A stretch of 64,000 nucleotides of DNA from Tulasnella sp. 424 (lineage: Eukaryota > Basidiomycota > Agaricomycetes > Cantharellales > Tulasnellaceae), in the NCBI GenBank assembly GCA_019633425.1, contig WSUB01000030.1, forward strand, positions 124,001-188,000, in the 5' to 3' direction. The notes under the pieces are model-generated. The model saw only the letters and a list, made by a program, of their open reading frames with translations. It searched no databases and was not told the DNA's origin. Each line of letters opens with the position of its first letter. The first letter of the stretch is position 1. Of this stretch, positions 33,903 through 44,952 are shown piece after piece. The translations under genes were made by a program, and so were the position numbers.

Positions 33903-35974
33903 ATGTCTCTCGGCGAAGACAAAATTTACTCTTCAAGTGATGCTGAATCACAACCAATCTTGCAACAGCCTTCGAATACACCCTTGCCGAAAACCCAGTT
34001 CGCCGTCGTATTTTTCTTAAAGCTTGCCGTGCCAATAGCTTCTACTCAGATTTTCCCTTACATTAATGCGGTAAGTTCCTTGTCGCAATAATTTTTCTAC
34101 CTCTGACTGATAGTCTGTCGTTAAGATGATCGAGGAGATGCACATCGCTCCGTCGAATCAAGTCGGCTTCTATTCGGGTCTTATCGTGCGGCACTCTTTC
34201 ATCTCTAGCCTAATGGACTCCAACCTTTTTCGTACTAGGAGAGTGTGGCTTTACTGCTTCAGCTTTGTACCATGGTATACTGGGGAGGTCTTTCAGGTAA
34301 AAGGTTTCAGGTCGTCCCGCTCCTGCAGCCCAGACTACTGACCATCCCGGTTTGGTATGGTCTAGACCGCATTGGGCGCAAGCCCATTATCCTTACCGGC
34401 CTTTTCGGCATGTTGGTTGCAACACTTTGCTTTGGTGTGTCGAACACCCTGTGGCAGATGATCCTATTTCGAGGATTGAATGCCGCTCTCTGCGGGAATA
34501 CTGCGTAAGAGAACGGTGCCTGTGAAGCTGTTTAACTTACCCATCAGAATCATTTTGTCATTAGGACTCTTCACTCAGTGACTAGTGATATTACGGATGA
34601 GACAAATCAACATAAAGGTGTGAACTAAGCACCACGCAATGTCAGCACCATGCTGACTGACTCGCATATAGCATTCTCGCTGACAGCGCTGACCTGGTAT
34701 GCGGGTGCTGCGATTGGGTCCCTGATTGGAGGGCTCCTTGCTCATCCTGCAGAGAGATATCCTTCAGTTTTTGGGAGTGTTGCCCTCCTACGAGCCCGGG
34801 TGGGTTTAACATTCTCCGAGTGTCTGAACTCGCTCCTTACGATGCGGCTTACTAGCCCTTCCTCCTTCCTTGCATTGTATCGTCCTTGTTTACAAGCGCT
34901 TCCATTGTCGTAGCCATCACTCTTCTAAAAGAGGTCGGCCAAGTCCTCCAGGATACTGGACGCTAACGTTGTGTTGACGCTCCTCTCGTCTCAGAGTCAT
35001 CAGCAGCTCAAGGCAGCCAGTTCTGGTGGCCCAGGTCTACCACTATCCCCTAGACCTAGTTCGTACGGAAGTTGCAAGATCGGCGATCTCACGGAGCGTT
35101 TACCGACCAGCTCTCAGAAAAGCCAGACCTTTCGTCTTCTTTCCAATACCACAGTCCAATATATCCTTTTCGCGCGCTTTCTCCGAGACTTCATAGCGGG
35201 TGGTTTTCTTAAACTTATTACGCTATGGAGTTATACCCCTATATCGCTGGGTGGACTTGAACGAAACGTGAGCCGCTCCTCCATTTTTTATATATCCATA
35301 TCTCCGACTTATACCGATCTGACAACATAATAAAGCCAGCTGAGATTGGAATGATACTAAGCATTTTAGAGATTTTTGGAATGATTATCATCATCGTGGT
35401 CTTCCCATACGTCGTCAAACGATATAACAACGTCTCCGTCTTCGCTGGATGCATGTGGATTTGGGGCTTAGTCTTTACACTAATGCCCCTTGTCGGCATT
35501 CTTGCCCAGAAGACACTACCCTTAAGGCGGACACACGATGATCCGCCTGCTCTAGGCGGTCTGTGGGCCTTTGTTCTCCTTGTACTCTTAATTGAGAGGG
35601 TCAGCGCGATGACATACCCGTGAGTTATTTCGCCTTGTAATTCCAGAGAAATCTTGTTGACCGAGGGCCCAAAGTGCATCTCTTTTGATGGCTAACGAAG
35701 TGGCGTTGGATTGTGGTTCCGCCGGCACACTTTTCGGTCTGGTAACAGCGGCTGGCACTATCGGCGAAGGGGTAGCTCCAGCCATCACATCGTAAGTCGG
35801 TGAGTTAGCTTAGGCAAACGCGTGATCACGAATCCACATCACTGGGTCGTTAGCTCTTTATTCGCCCTCTCCATCCAGGGACGACTTCTAGGTGGAAATC
35901 TCGTATGGATCGTGATGATTTGCCTTTCAATTTTAGCGGCTATTTTCGCGCAAACTCTCAAGCGCCATATGTAA
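33903..35974 (+). CDS. MFS transporter, paralog 2
   Basis: Same 11-exon plan as paralog 1 and the closest relative of it. Landmarks are PLPKTQFAVVFFLKLAVPIA, the motif-A segment DRIGRKPIILTGLFG, SDITDETNQHK, GSLIGGLLAHPAERYP, LWSYTPISLGGLERN and LLGGNLVWIVMICLSILAAI. All exons are open, and the stop TAA is at 35972. The loop exon (about 34990-35270) is longer and Ser/Gly-rich (AASSGGPGLPLSPRPSS). The usual Ala-Glu-Pro in membrane segment 1 is Ala-Val-Pro here. The protein is probably functional, with unknown substrate. Its divergent neighbour is F-box copy 2. Confidence 0.84.
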
Positions 35975-37073
35975 CATAATTCCTTTTCGCATCTATGTCA
36001 TCCGTGTAGAAATAAAGTCGAAATATGGGTGAATCGAGTCATCTTCATTGCCTTTGCGATTCGCTAATCGTACTGGCACCGTTGTCCAGAGACGACTTTG
36101 GATTCTGTCTGCCACCTGCTGTATCTGGAGTATACCAGTAGTGGAGTCTACCAATGCCTACTTGGAGTACAGACTTTGCGAGAGCTATGCCTTCCAAATG
36201 AATCATAGTGAGTTACACAAACCCCAAGCACATGTTTTCTCGCGGCTCAGGTCCCGAAGGCACTGCTACCCGAGACAAATGTAACAGTATTCTTCTTCTT
36301 GCGGCATCTACGTCTTTGCAACATTAAAACTCCCCCTACTTCTCACCCAGTCACATTACGAAACACTATTTCGGCGAAGTGCACATCAAGCGTAATAGGT
36401 CGAGCCAATACTAGTACATTCCTGGTCTCAATGGGAGCTCCAGCATCAGATGGATGTCTCCAACGTCGTTAGTAATGTAACTGCCGAGAGGCTCGAAAAC
36501 TAGGCTGCAAGACACCCGCGCCGTCGAGGATCTTTCCTACTGGTCACTGCCATATCGCATCCAGCTTCGAGGGTGTCCTCCGGCATTGAACGCCGAAGGA
36601 ATGCTATTCTCCGCTTAAGTCCGTCAAGGCCGATCAAACTGGCACAACGAAAAACAGTCGGGATCCCCACCGGTAACCCTTGCAAGCCGCGGACTCTCGC
36701 CAAATCTCCCCTTCTCCACGCCATCCGAAACGTGCTACATATCCTTCTAACCAATGGAGTGTGAGCCGGTGAGTGAATAATGGACAACCCCACCCAGCGC
36801 TATTCCAACACCTTCGCTAAAAGTCCGCACTGTCAGCAGAACACGCGTGAGGCACCATGGCTATTTGCTGCAGATAATACCGTCGGGTAGATTGGTGTGC
36901 CATCCCAGGCGGGCTTATCGCTGCGTTACGTATACACCGGGATACATAAGCATGCCTCGATTTTTTCCTTCTGGGTTACAAACAAAGCCACTAGAGCGTG
37001 TGGTCTGAATCCTTCCACCACCGCACGCACGGCACTCACTTAACTCGAAATCCTTGGAAGATACCTACCACCT
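35975..37073. other. Intergenic between transporter paralogs 2 and 3
   Basis: About 1.1 kb with no supported gene. Short open frames at 36500-36800 occur on both strands over the same bases and lack motifs. TATA-like GTATACACCGGGATACATAAG lies at about 36930-36950, some 130 bp before the paralog 3 ATG. Confidence 0.45.
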
Positions 37074-39129
37074 ATGGAGTTCGAGACATTGGCCACACAG
37101 ATCAACGAAGATGCAGAGTCCCAACCACTGCTGCCCAAGAAACAGGTCACACCACTCCCAAAGGCTCAGCTTGCCATCGTGCTTTTCGCAAGGTTGGCGG
37201 AGCCCATAGCCTATACGCAGATATTCCCGTACATTAATGCGGTATGCCCTAATCGGTCTCGCTCTCCCTTGGAATGCTTTTGCTGACCTAATCTTTTTAG
37301 ATGGTGGAGGAGTTACACATCGCTCCACCGAAACAAGTTGGTTTCTATTCAGGTCTTATCGTAGGTGGCGCGTCAAATTTGTCATAGAGCACTTTGAACA
37401 TTATATCCGCGCCTATAGGATAGCCTGTTTGCTCTGACGCAGCTATGCACCATCGTACATTGGGGCGGTCTCTCAGGTAGAGTTGCGATTTTCGAAACCC
37501 GTGCTGAACGACAACTTACCACCCACCGCCCCTTAGACCGTATTGGGCGAAGACCTGTAGTATTAATTGGGCTATCTGGTGTATCGGTCGCCACGTTATG
37601 TTTCGGCCTTTCCAATACGCTATGGCAACTGCTCCTCTCACGGGCTCTGATTGGTGCTCTTTGCGGCAACGTCGCGTAAGGTTTCAGATCTCAGAGACGT
37701 ACCATCGTATTTACCACCATTTTAAGTGTTATTCAGTGTGTCATCAGTGATATAACAGACGAGACCAATCGGAACAAAGGTGTGTATAATGCAAAGGCAA
37801 GGAAGTCCATCCGGGCTGACGAGATTTGCGTTTAGCTTTCCCTCTTCCAGCACTCATTTGGTATATCGGCGCCATGATTGGGCCCCTGATTGGGGGTCTT
37901 CTGTCCCACCCTGCGGAGCGGTATCCCAATGTCTTCGGGAACATCCCACTGCTGAAGAAACGCGTAAGCCGCCGCCGTTCATTTTGTGGGGGCCTTGCCT
38001 GACCTTTTACAATCTAAAAAGCCATTCTTTCTTCCTTGCTTTGTATCGTTTTTGATAACGATCATTTCCATCTTGGTGACAGCATTCTTCCTTGAAGAGG
38101 TGAGACGGAGCAAGACACGCCGGTCGTGGGTGTATCTGATAAACTTTCCCTCCAGAGTCTTCCTCGTATTACGAGAGCGAAGCGCCTCAAATCGCCTTCA
38201 GCTACGGAGGTCTCATCCAATGCGAGTGGAGTCCTAATCGACGATTCCGAAGATCCGCAGAAGCAGGCCGCAAAGCAAGAAGGAGGTAAAAAGCTCGGTC
38301 TTCTATCCGACCCCAGGGTTCGCCGCGTCGTCGTCGCCGGCTTCTTCATGGAGTTCTTGATGATCGGTTTCGACGCCGTTTTTGTGCTATGGAGTTACAC
38401 TCCTTTGTCCCTGGGGGGTCTTCAGCGGAAGGTACATGGCTCGTGTCCACTCCTTCCTATCGTCGCGTGCTCATTTGGTTCATTGAAATAGCCTGCGGAG
38501 ATCGGTCTCTTCCTGAGTGTCGTCGGGACATTTGGGATTGCCAGCACTACCCTCATCTTCCCTTACCTCCATGATCGGTTCAAGAGTGTCCCACTGTTCA
38601 CTGCATGCGTCGCGGGTTTCGGCTTGGTTTACGCCATGGTGCCTTTTGTTGGCTTTATTGTTAAAAAAGTTCTCCCTCCCGTCTCACCTCAACAACCTGC
38701 GCCACCTCTAAAAGGTCTTTGGGGTCTGGTTCTGATTATCTTGGTGTTTGCAAGGGCCGGTGCAATGTCGTACTCGTATGTACACTGGTTCGCCGCTTAT
38801 TTCAGAGGTCGCTGACTGATGGACGCAGAGCTTACCTATTGGCAGTTAAGGAAGTAATGCCAGATCCTGAGGCGGTCGGGGCTATATATGGCTTGGCCAC
38901 GGCCGCAGCCTGTCTCGGCGAAGGCACTGCACCTGCAGTTGTATCGTACGTGGGCTCGGTCTCTTCTATTCAAATACGGCGCAGAGTCCTAATGCCTTCA
39001 TAATTTAGATCTCTTTTTGCTCTATCTATTGACAAGCATCTCCTTGGAGGTAATTTCGTGTGGGTGGTGATGGTTGGGTTATCTATCCTCGGGACTTGGT
39101 TTGGGCACAGTCTCAAACGGCACATCTAG
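37074..39129 (+). CDS. MFS transporter, paralog 3
   Basis: Eleven open exons give an intact transporter. It starts MEFETLATQINEDAESQPLL, then PLPKAQLAIVLFARLAEPIA and YTQIFPYINA. Motif A reads DRIGRRPVVLIGLSG (Arg where others have Lys). SDITDETNRNK, GPLIGGLLSHPAERYP, LWSYTPLSLGGLQRK, and LLGGNFVWVVMVGLSILGTW follow. The long cytosolic loop (SLPRITRAKRLKSPSATEVS... EDPQKQAAKQEGGKK) is highly charged. Its acidic N-terminal ESQPLLPKK and the loop sequence place it between paralogs 4-5 and the minus-strand paralogs 6-8. The substrate is unknown. Confidence 0.85.
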
Positions 39130-39962
39130 GTGGAATGTTAATAGCTATTAAGGACAAAGCTGAATGAACTAGAGTGGTGTAATTTAATGGGTTTCATAAT
39201 ACGGCGACCAATACATCACCCCAACGACGTTTCACGATTCTCTGCAGAGACACTTCTCTGGGAGACTAAAAACTGCATTGGTCTAGATCTCAAGCGGACA
39301 GACTCCCAGCGCTTCAAAGGCGGACGAAAGTGAAATTGGGATGGCCTTTGCCATCAAGAGAAAAGCCGCCAATGAGTTTCGACTTACGGCGTGTCCCGAA
39401 GGGGCTATGCAGCTTGTTACCGACTCGAATCGAACGAACCAACGCTTTATGGGGAAGAAGAAGTTTCAAACTGATGGCTACTAGCTTATCCAACGAAAAT
39501 CATATTTGACTGGCGGCAGTTCGGTAACCGTCTGAACACGAAACCGAGTGCTCGTCTTCGTGGTACCGTTCTACATCATCTCGGCAATTTCATAGATGTA
39601 CCAATCTGATATCTTATCGGCCTCTTTAAGCTGAGCAAACGGCGCCGAACACGCCTTCAGTGCTACTGGACGAAAGCGCCCGAATCCGAACGGCCGATCT
39701 TACCTCTCGCAACCGCTACAGCTAGATATGACTGAGAATGCCCAGCTTTCTGCCTTCAGAAGAACTGGTACACAATTAGGTACTTCACAGAGTTTTGAAT
39801 GCCTTTGGACGTTTATCTCGGTCAGCCATGCATGTATGGCGCCGGCTTCGATTGCTGGCGGAAACTCTGGCAAACAAAGCCACGCCGCATCCATCCCAGG
39901 CCGTTCACTAGCCCCCGACACAACGCCTCACGACGCCTGTGGACTTGGACATTGACGTTGCA
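39130..39962. other. Intergenic between transporter paralogs 3 and 4
   Basis: No gene is supported. The final 60 bp match the leader and first codons of paralog 5, but the aligned start codon is GTG (39939-39941). Confidence 0.45.
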
Positions 39963-42011
39963 ATGGCGAGTGAAGATAGCGAGATTCAACCGTTACTACC
40001 GAAGCCAGAGGCCGCGTCGCTGCCCAAAGCTCAAATGGCAGTGATTCTCTTCGCAAGATTGGCAGAGCCAATAGCCTACACACAGATATTTCCATACATT
40101 AATGCGGTAATGTGACCCCCTGCGTCTCTTCCCTTCCGGATCCTAACTCATTGCCTGTGCTAGTAGATGGTGGAGGAGTTCCAAATCGCGCCACCAAATC
40201 AAGTTGGTTTTTATTCAGGGCTGATTGTAAGAAACATGGTCAATCGACATACTTCCAGCTCGATAGATTATTTCTATATCCAGATTAGCATATTTGCAAT
40301 AGCTCAGCTATGCACCATCACGTACTGGGGTGTTCTTTCAGGTAAGCCTCGCCATTCAAGTCCGCTAATAAACATTGCCAATCAATCGCGGGCTCTACCA
40401 GACAGGATAGGTCGCAAGCCTGTTGTTCTCATTGGACTCTTTGGTGTCTTGATTTCCACCCTCTGCTTCGGCCTATCCAATACACTATGGCAATTGCTTC
40501 TTGCGCGGACACTGACTGGGGCTCTCTGCGGCAATGTGGCGTACGTCTTTTTGATCTTTGCGGAGCTCTTATTCGTGGTTAAATCGAGCTCCCATTCGAA
40601 GAATTGTTTATTCTATTGTGAGCGATATTACAGGCGAGGATAATCGAAGCAGAGGTGCGTCCCCTGACGTAGCACCCACTAGCCCCGAGTCCTGACGAAC
40701 ATGATTTTCAGCCTTTGCATTAATAGCGTTAATATGGTGGACGGGAGTAATGATTGGCTCAGTCATTGGAGGCATGCTGTCTCACCCGGTCGAACGTTAT
40801 CCGAAGCTTTTTGGGAACGTCTCTCTACTGAAGGAGCGGGTGAGTAAATTTATTACAGCCTGCCTGCTCGGCTAGTTACATGAACCTTAATTTAGCCATT
40901 CTTCCTTCCATGTTTTGTATCGGTGTTGATCTTAGCTACCGCTATGCTGACGACGCTATTGTTTATGGAGGAGGTATGGTAATATCTTTAGATCCGGCAT
41001 AGAGCCTAACTCTTTGAAACGTTAGAGTCTTCCACGCATCGCGCAAGCTAGAAAATCGACAGATGAAAGTCCTTCATTTGTGGAGGAAGCCGTAGCTCAA
41101 CCTAGCGCATCCGATGTAGACCAAGCGAGTCGATCAAATTCCCCACCATTGGGAAGAAACCCAACATTAACCCTCCTAATGGACCCCGCGGTTGCTCCTG
41201 TCATATTTGTGGGGTTCTGCATGTCGTTTCTGATGAACTCGTTCACTCCCACATTTGTTCTCTGGACTTATACTCCACTAAGGTTGGGCGGTCTTCAACT
41301 AGAGGTAAGCGCCCGTCGGCCAGGTTCCATTCAGAGTCGCTGAGCTTCTTGTATTCTCCCAGCCTGCCGAAATCGGTCTCGTTATGAGTGTGATTGGGAC
41401 GCTCGGGATCGCTACGTCAACTGTGGGTTTCCCGTATCTCCATGCCCGATTGAAAAGTGTTCCACTTTTCACGGCATGCATCGTGTCCTGGGGTGTGGCC
41501 TACGCACTCATACCGCTCGTCGAGCTAGTCGTCTGGAAGGTACTTCAACCCACTCGACATCCGGAACTAGCGCCGCCACTGGGGGGCCTCTGGGGTCTGG
41601 TGTTCTGTATCTTGGTGGCACAAAGGATTGGCTCCATGGGTTTCTCGTGGGTCGTTTGATTCCTCGCTCGATTCATGACCGCTCATCCTCGCTACATAGG
41701 GCTTACATGCTAGTTGTCAAAGAAGCGATGCCAGATCCTGCGACTGTTGGTACTCTTTTTGGGTTGGCAAACGCAGCGTTCTGTCTAGGTGAGGGGACTG
41801 CACCGGCAATTGCATCGTGAGTAAAGATAACCTCCAGTCACTCTGAATGTGGTCGCAGCTAACCTCTACATTCCTTCCGAGATCTCTATTTGCGCTCTCT
41901 ATCGATAGAAATCTACTTGGTGGGAATCTCGTGTGGGTGATCTTGATTGCGCTTGCGACGTTCGCAACCTGGTTTGCCACCGGTCTCAAGCACCGCGTGG
42001 AGGTCGATTGA
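39963..42011 (+). CDS. MFS transporter, paralog 4
   Basis: Intact 11-exon transporter. The start is placed at the ATG at 39963 (MASEDSEIQPLLPKPEAASL) because the ATG used by its close relative paralog 5, eight codons upstream, is GTG here. Landmarks are LAEPIAYTQIFPYINA, DRIGRKPVVLIGLFGVLIST, SDITGEDNRSR (Gly-Glu in place of Asp-Glu-Thr), GSVIGGMLSHPVERYP, FVLWTYTPLRLGGLQLE, AYMLVVKEAMPDPATVGTLF, and LLGGNLVWVILIALATFATW. The central loop (RKSTDESPSFVEEAVAQPSA) is acidic. A relic of a sugar-porter gene begins directly after its stop. The substrate is unknown. Confidence 0.85.
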
Positions 42012-42034
42012 TTTGTACGATACCGCATCGGTCC

Positions 42035-42245
42035 TCTGGAGCGCTTCTGAATCCAATGTCTTCGGTGTGGGTGGTTGTACCTTCCGCGTTGAGCCACTTT
42101 GTTGTTTCCTTCGTCTCCGCCCAACACATTACTCGTCTTTTCTGGACGGTTGTTCTAGACCTGATCAACTTTTTGGACGAGGACCGAAAGTTTCTGGGAC
42201 GTAGAGAACTCAGACAAAACTCAACAGAACTAAAACTAGACCCCA
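42035..42245 (-). pseudogene. Relic of the sugar-porter 3' end
   Basis: This segment aligns base by base with the last exon and preceding intron region of the intact sugar porter (about 44985-45190, same strand), for example ATTACTCGTCTTTTCT and AAAGTTTC-GGGACGTAGAGAA. Both lie just past the 3' end of an MFS paralog, so an MFS(+)/sugar-porter(-) unit duplicated and one porter was later lost. Upstream of the relic the homology ends close to the dispersed repeat at 42290. Confidence 0.65.
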
Positions 42246-42289
42246 GTGTTAATGTTGTGAGAGAGCCGATGAAGAGTGGGATGATAAAA

Positions 42290-42395
42290 TGAAGTGCCCC
42301 GAATTCATCTGCGTGCCCCTTCCCGATGCGACGAAACAACCTGGGAGCTCGGAACCCGCACCAAAACGCGTAATCTCATCCTTCTCTCCACATCC
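42290..42395 (-). repeat. Dispersed repeat, copy B (about 100 bp)
   Basis: Reverse-complement match to copy A at about 4345-4445, including the 20-base core TTGTTTCGTCGCATCGGGAA. It lies at the truncation edge of the sugar-porter relic and upstream of transporter paralog 5, which suggests insertion at or near the break. Confidence 0.65.
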
Positions 42396-42565
42396 AGAAT
42401 GCTGGATCTGTTACCCGAGATAGAAGGCATGTGATGAGTCCAGCATGAGGTTGTTCCGTCGAGTTTGAACACCGAAAGCTTCGATTGCTCTTCAGGACCC
42501 AAACCAGTCAACCATCATCTTCCCAGGTCGCTCACTAGCCCTCGACCCGACCTCTTACAACGCTT

Positions 42566-44662
42566 ATGGAGTTTGAACCTGACATTGCGATGGCGGGTGA
42601 AGATAGCGAGATCCAGCCGTTGCTACCTAAGAAACCAGAGGCGACGCCGCTGCCCAAGGCTCAAATGGCGGTGATTCTGCTCGCAAGATTGGCAGAGCCA
42701 ATAGCCTACACACAGATATTTCCGTACATTAACGCGGTAATTCAACTTTCTGCATCTCTCCCTTCTGGATCGTATCTCATTGCCCGTGCCAGATGGTAGA
42801 GGAGTTGCAAATCGCGCCACCAAATCAAGTTGGCTTTTATTCAGGACTGATTGTAAGAAACGTGGTCGATCGACGTACTTTTAAGTCGATGTGTTATTTT
42901 TATATATCCAGGATAGCATATTTGCAATCGCTCAGCTATGTACAATAATGTACTGGGGTGCTCTTTCAGGTAAGACGCACGATTTCAATCGGGTTACATA
43001 CCAGACACTGCCGGTCAATCACGGGCTCTATCAGACAGGCTGGGTCGCAAGCCAGTTGTTCTCACTGGGCTCTTCGGTGCCTTGATTGCCACTCTCTGCT
43101 TCGGTCTATCCAATACACTCTGGCAATTGCTTCTCTCCCGGACCCTGAGCGGAGCTCTCTGCGGCAATGTGGCGTAAGTTTTTCTGAGCTCTGCAGCACT
43201 CTATTCGTGCTAAACTGAGGCCAAATTCGAAGGGTAATCTACTCTATTGTTAGTGATATCACTGGCGAGGGTAATCGAGGCAGAGGTACGTTCGATGGGT
43301 TCCCACTTATGAGGCCGCGGCACTCGGAGCCGACGGAAATTATTTTCAGCTTTTGCATTCCTATCGTTAATGTGGTGGACTGGAGTGATGATTGGCTCGC
43401 TTATTGGAGGTATACTGTCTCACCCCGCCGAACGTTATCCGAAGCTTTTTGGAAACGTATCCTTGCTGAAGGAGCGGGTGAGTAAATTTGCTAGAGCCTT
43501 TCTTCTCAGCCAGTTATACCAACCTTAATTAGCCATTCTTCCTTCCATGTTTCGCATCGGTGCTGATCTTAGCCACCGCTATGCTCATGACGCTATTATT
43601 TATGGATGAGGTATGGTATTGTCTTCAAGTCATGCGCAGAGCCATTGTGGCTAATGCTTACAAACTTTAGAGTCTTCCGCGCATCGCGAAAGCCAAAAAA
43701 TCAACAAATGGAGGGCGTTTATCTGTAGAGGAAGCAGTTAATAGGACTGACGCATCAAAGGCGGACCGAGAGGATCGATCACAACCTCCACCACCGAGAA
43801 GAAGCCAAACAATATCCCTCCTGCTCGACCCTGCGGTTTCTCCCGTCATCTTCATGGGGTTTCTGTATATCGTTTCTAATAAACGCGTTCACTTCCACAT
43901 TTGTCCTTTGGACTTATACTCCGCTGAGTTTAGGCGGTCTTCAACGAGAGGTGAGCATCCCGTCGGCTGGCTTTCGACCGGAGTCACCAAGCTTCGTATT
44001 TTCCTAGCCTGCCGAAATCGGACTAGTCATCGGTGTGATTGGGACGCTCGGGATTGCCATGTCGACTGTGGTTTTCCCATATCTCCATGCCCGATTTAAA
44101 AGTGTCCCACTTTTCACGGCATGCATTGGGTTTTGGGGTGTGGCCTATGCGCTCATACCTCTCGTCGAAATGGTCGTTCGGAACGTACTTCCACCTACTC
44201 CGACCCCAGAACCAGCACCGCCACTAAACGGCCTTTGGGGTCTGGTGCTGTGTATCTTGGTGGCACAGAGGATTGGCTCTATGGCTTACCCGTAGGTCGT
44301 TTAGTTCCTCGCCAGCTTCACGACCGCCCATCCTCGTTACACAGGGCTTACATGCTAGTTGTTAAAGAAGCGATGCCAGACCCTGCCGCTGTTGGTGCCC
44401 TTTTCGGCTTGGCAACCGCAGCGAACTGTCTGGGAGAGGGCACTGCGCCAGCAATCGCGTCGTGAGTGGGAATAGCCTGCAACCACGCTGAACACGGCCA
44501 CAACTAACTTCCGTATCCATTCCAAGATCTCTTTTTGCACTATCTATCGATAAAAACCTACTTGGGGGGAATCTCGTCTGGGTCATCTTGATTGCCTTGG
44601 CCGGGTTCGCGACCTGGTTTGCCCACGGTCTCAAGTCCCGTGTGGATCGGGTGCTTGAGTGA
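42566..44662 (+). pseudogene. MFS transporter, paralog 5, single-base frameshift
   Basis: Same 11-exon plan as paralog 4, to which it is closest. Start MEFEPDIAMAGEDSEIQPLL, then LAEPIAYTQIFPYINA, DRLGRKPVVLTGLFG, SDITGEGNRGR and GSLIGGILSHPAERYP. In the central exon, paralog 4 reads GGGGTTCTGCATGTCG where this copy reads GGGGTTTCTGTATATCG (about 43857-43873). The extra T shifts the frame before ISFLINAFTSTFVLWTYTPL, so roughly the C-terminal half is lost unless the base is an error. Everything downstream stays open in the shifted frame through LLGGNLVWVILIALAGFATW to the TGA at 44660. The disruption is therefore very recent or an assembly artefact. Confidence 0.75.
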
Positions 44663-44952
44663 TTGGTACAATAACTACATCGCCTGACTGGGAGATTTCT
44701 GATAAGTAACTTGCATTGAAGACTGGTCTTTTGTGATTGAAGAATGCTTTCATCTGAAATCGAATTACGTCATGACGCTCGCAAAACTCGCTGGCGGATT
44801 GGGTGATTGGATCTCGAAAATCGGTTCAATTATATCGGACAACACGAAATTATAGGGAACACTATACAAATAGAGGTCCTAACCTTCCTGTAGCGGGCAG
44901 GGCTTATTGGGTACTGCCCTCGACAGTCCGAAATGTTCCAGACTGCATTTTT

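Noticed and set aside
29576..44662. Direct repeats considered as a CRISPR or satellite array
   Set aside because: The repeated units are 2 kb genes with introns; there are no short evenly spaced repeats.
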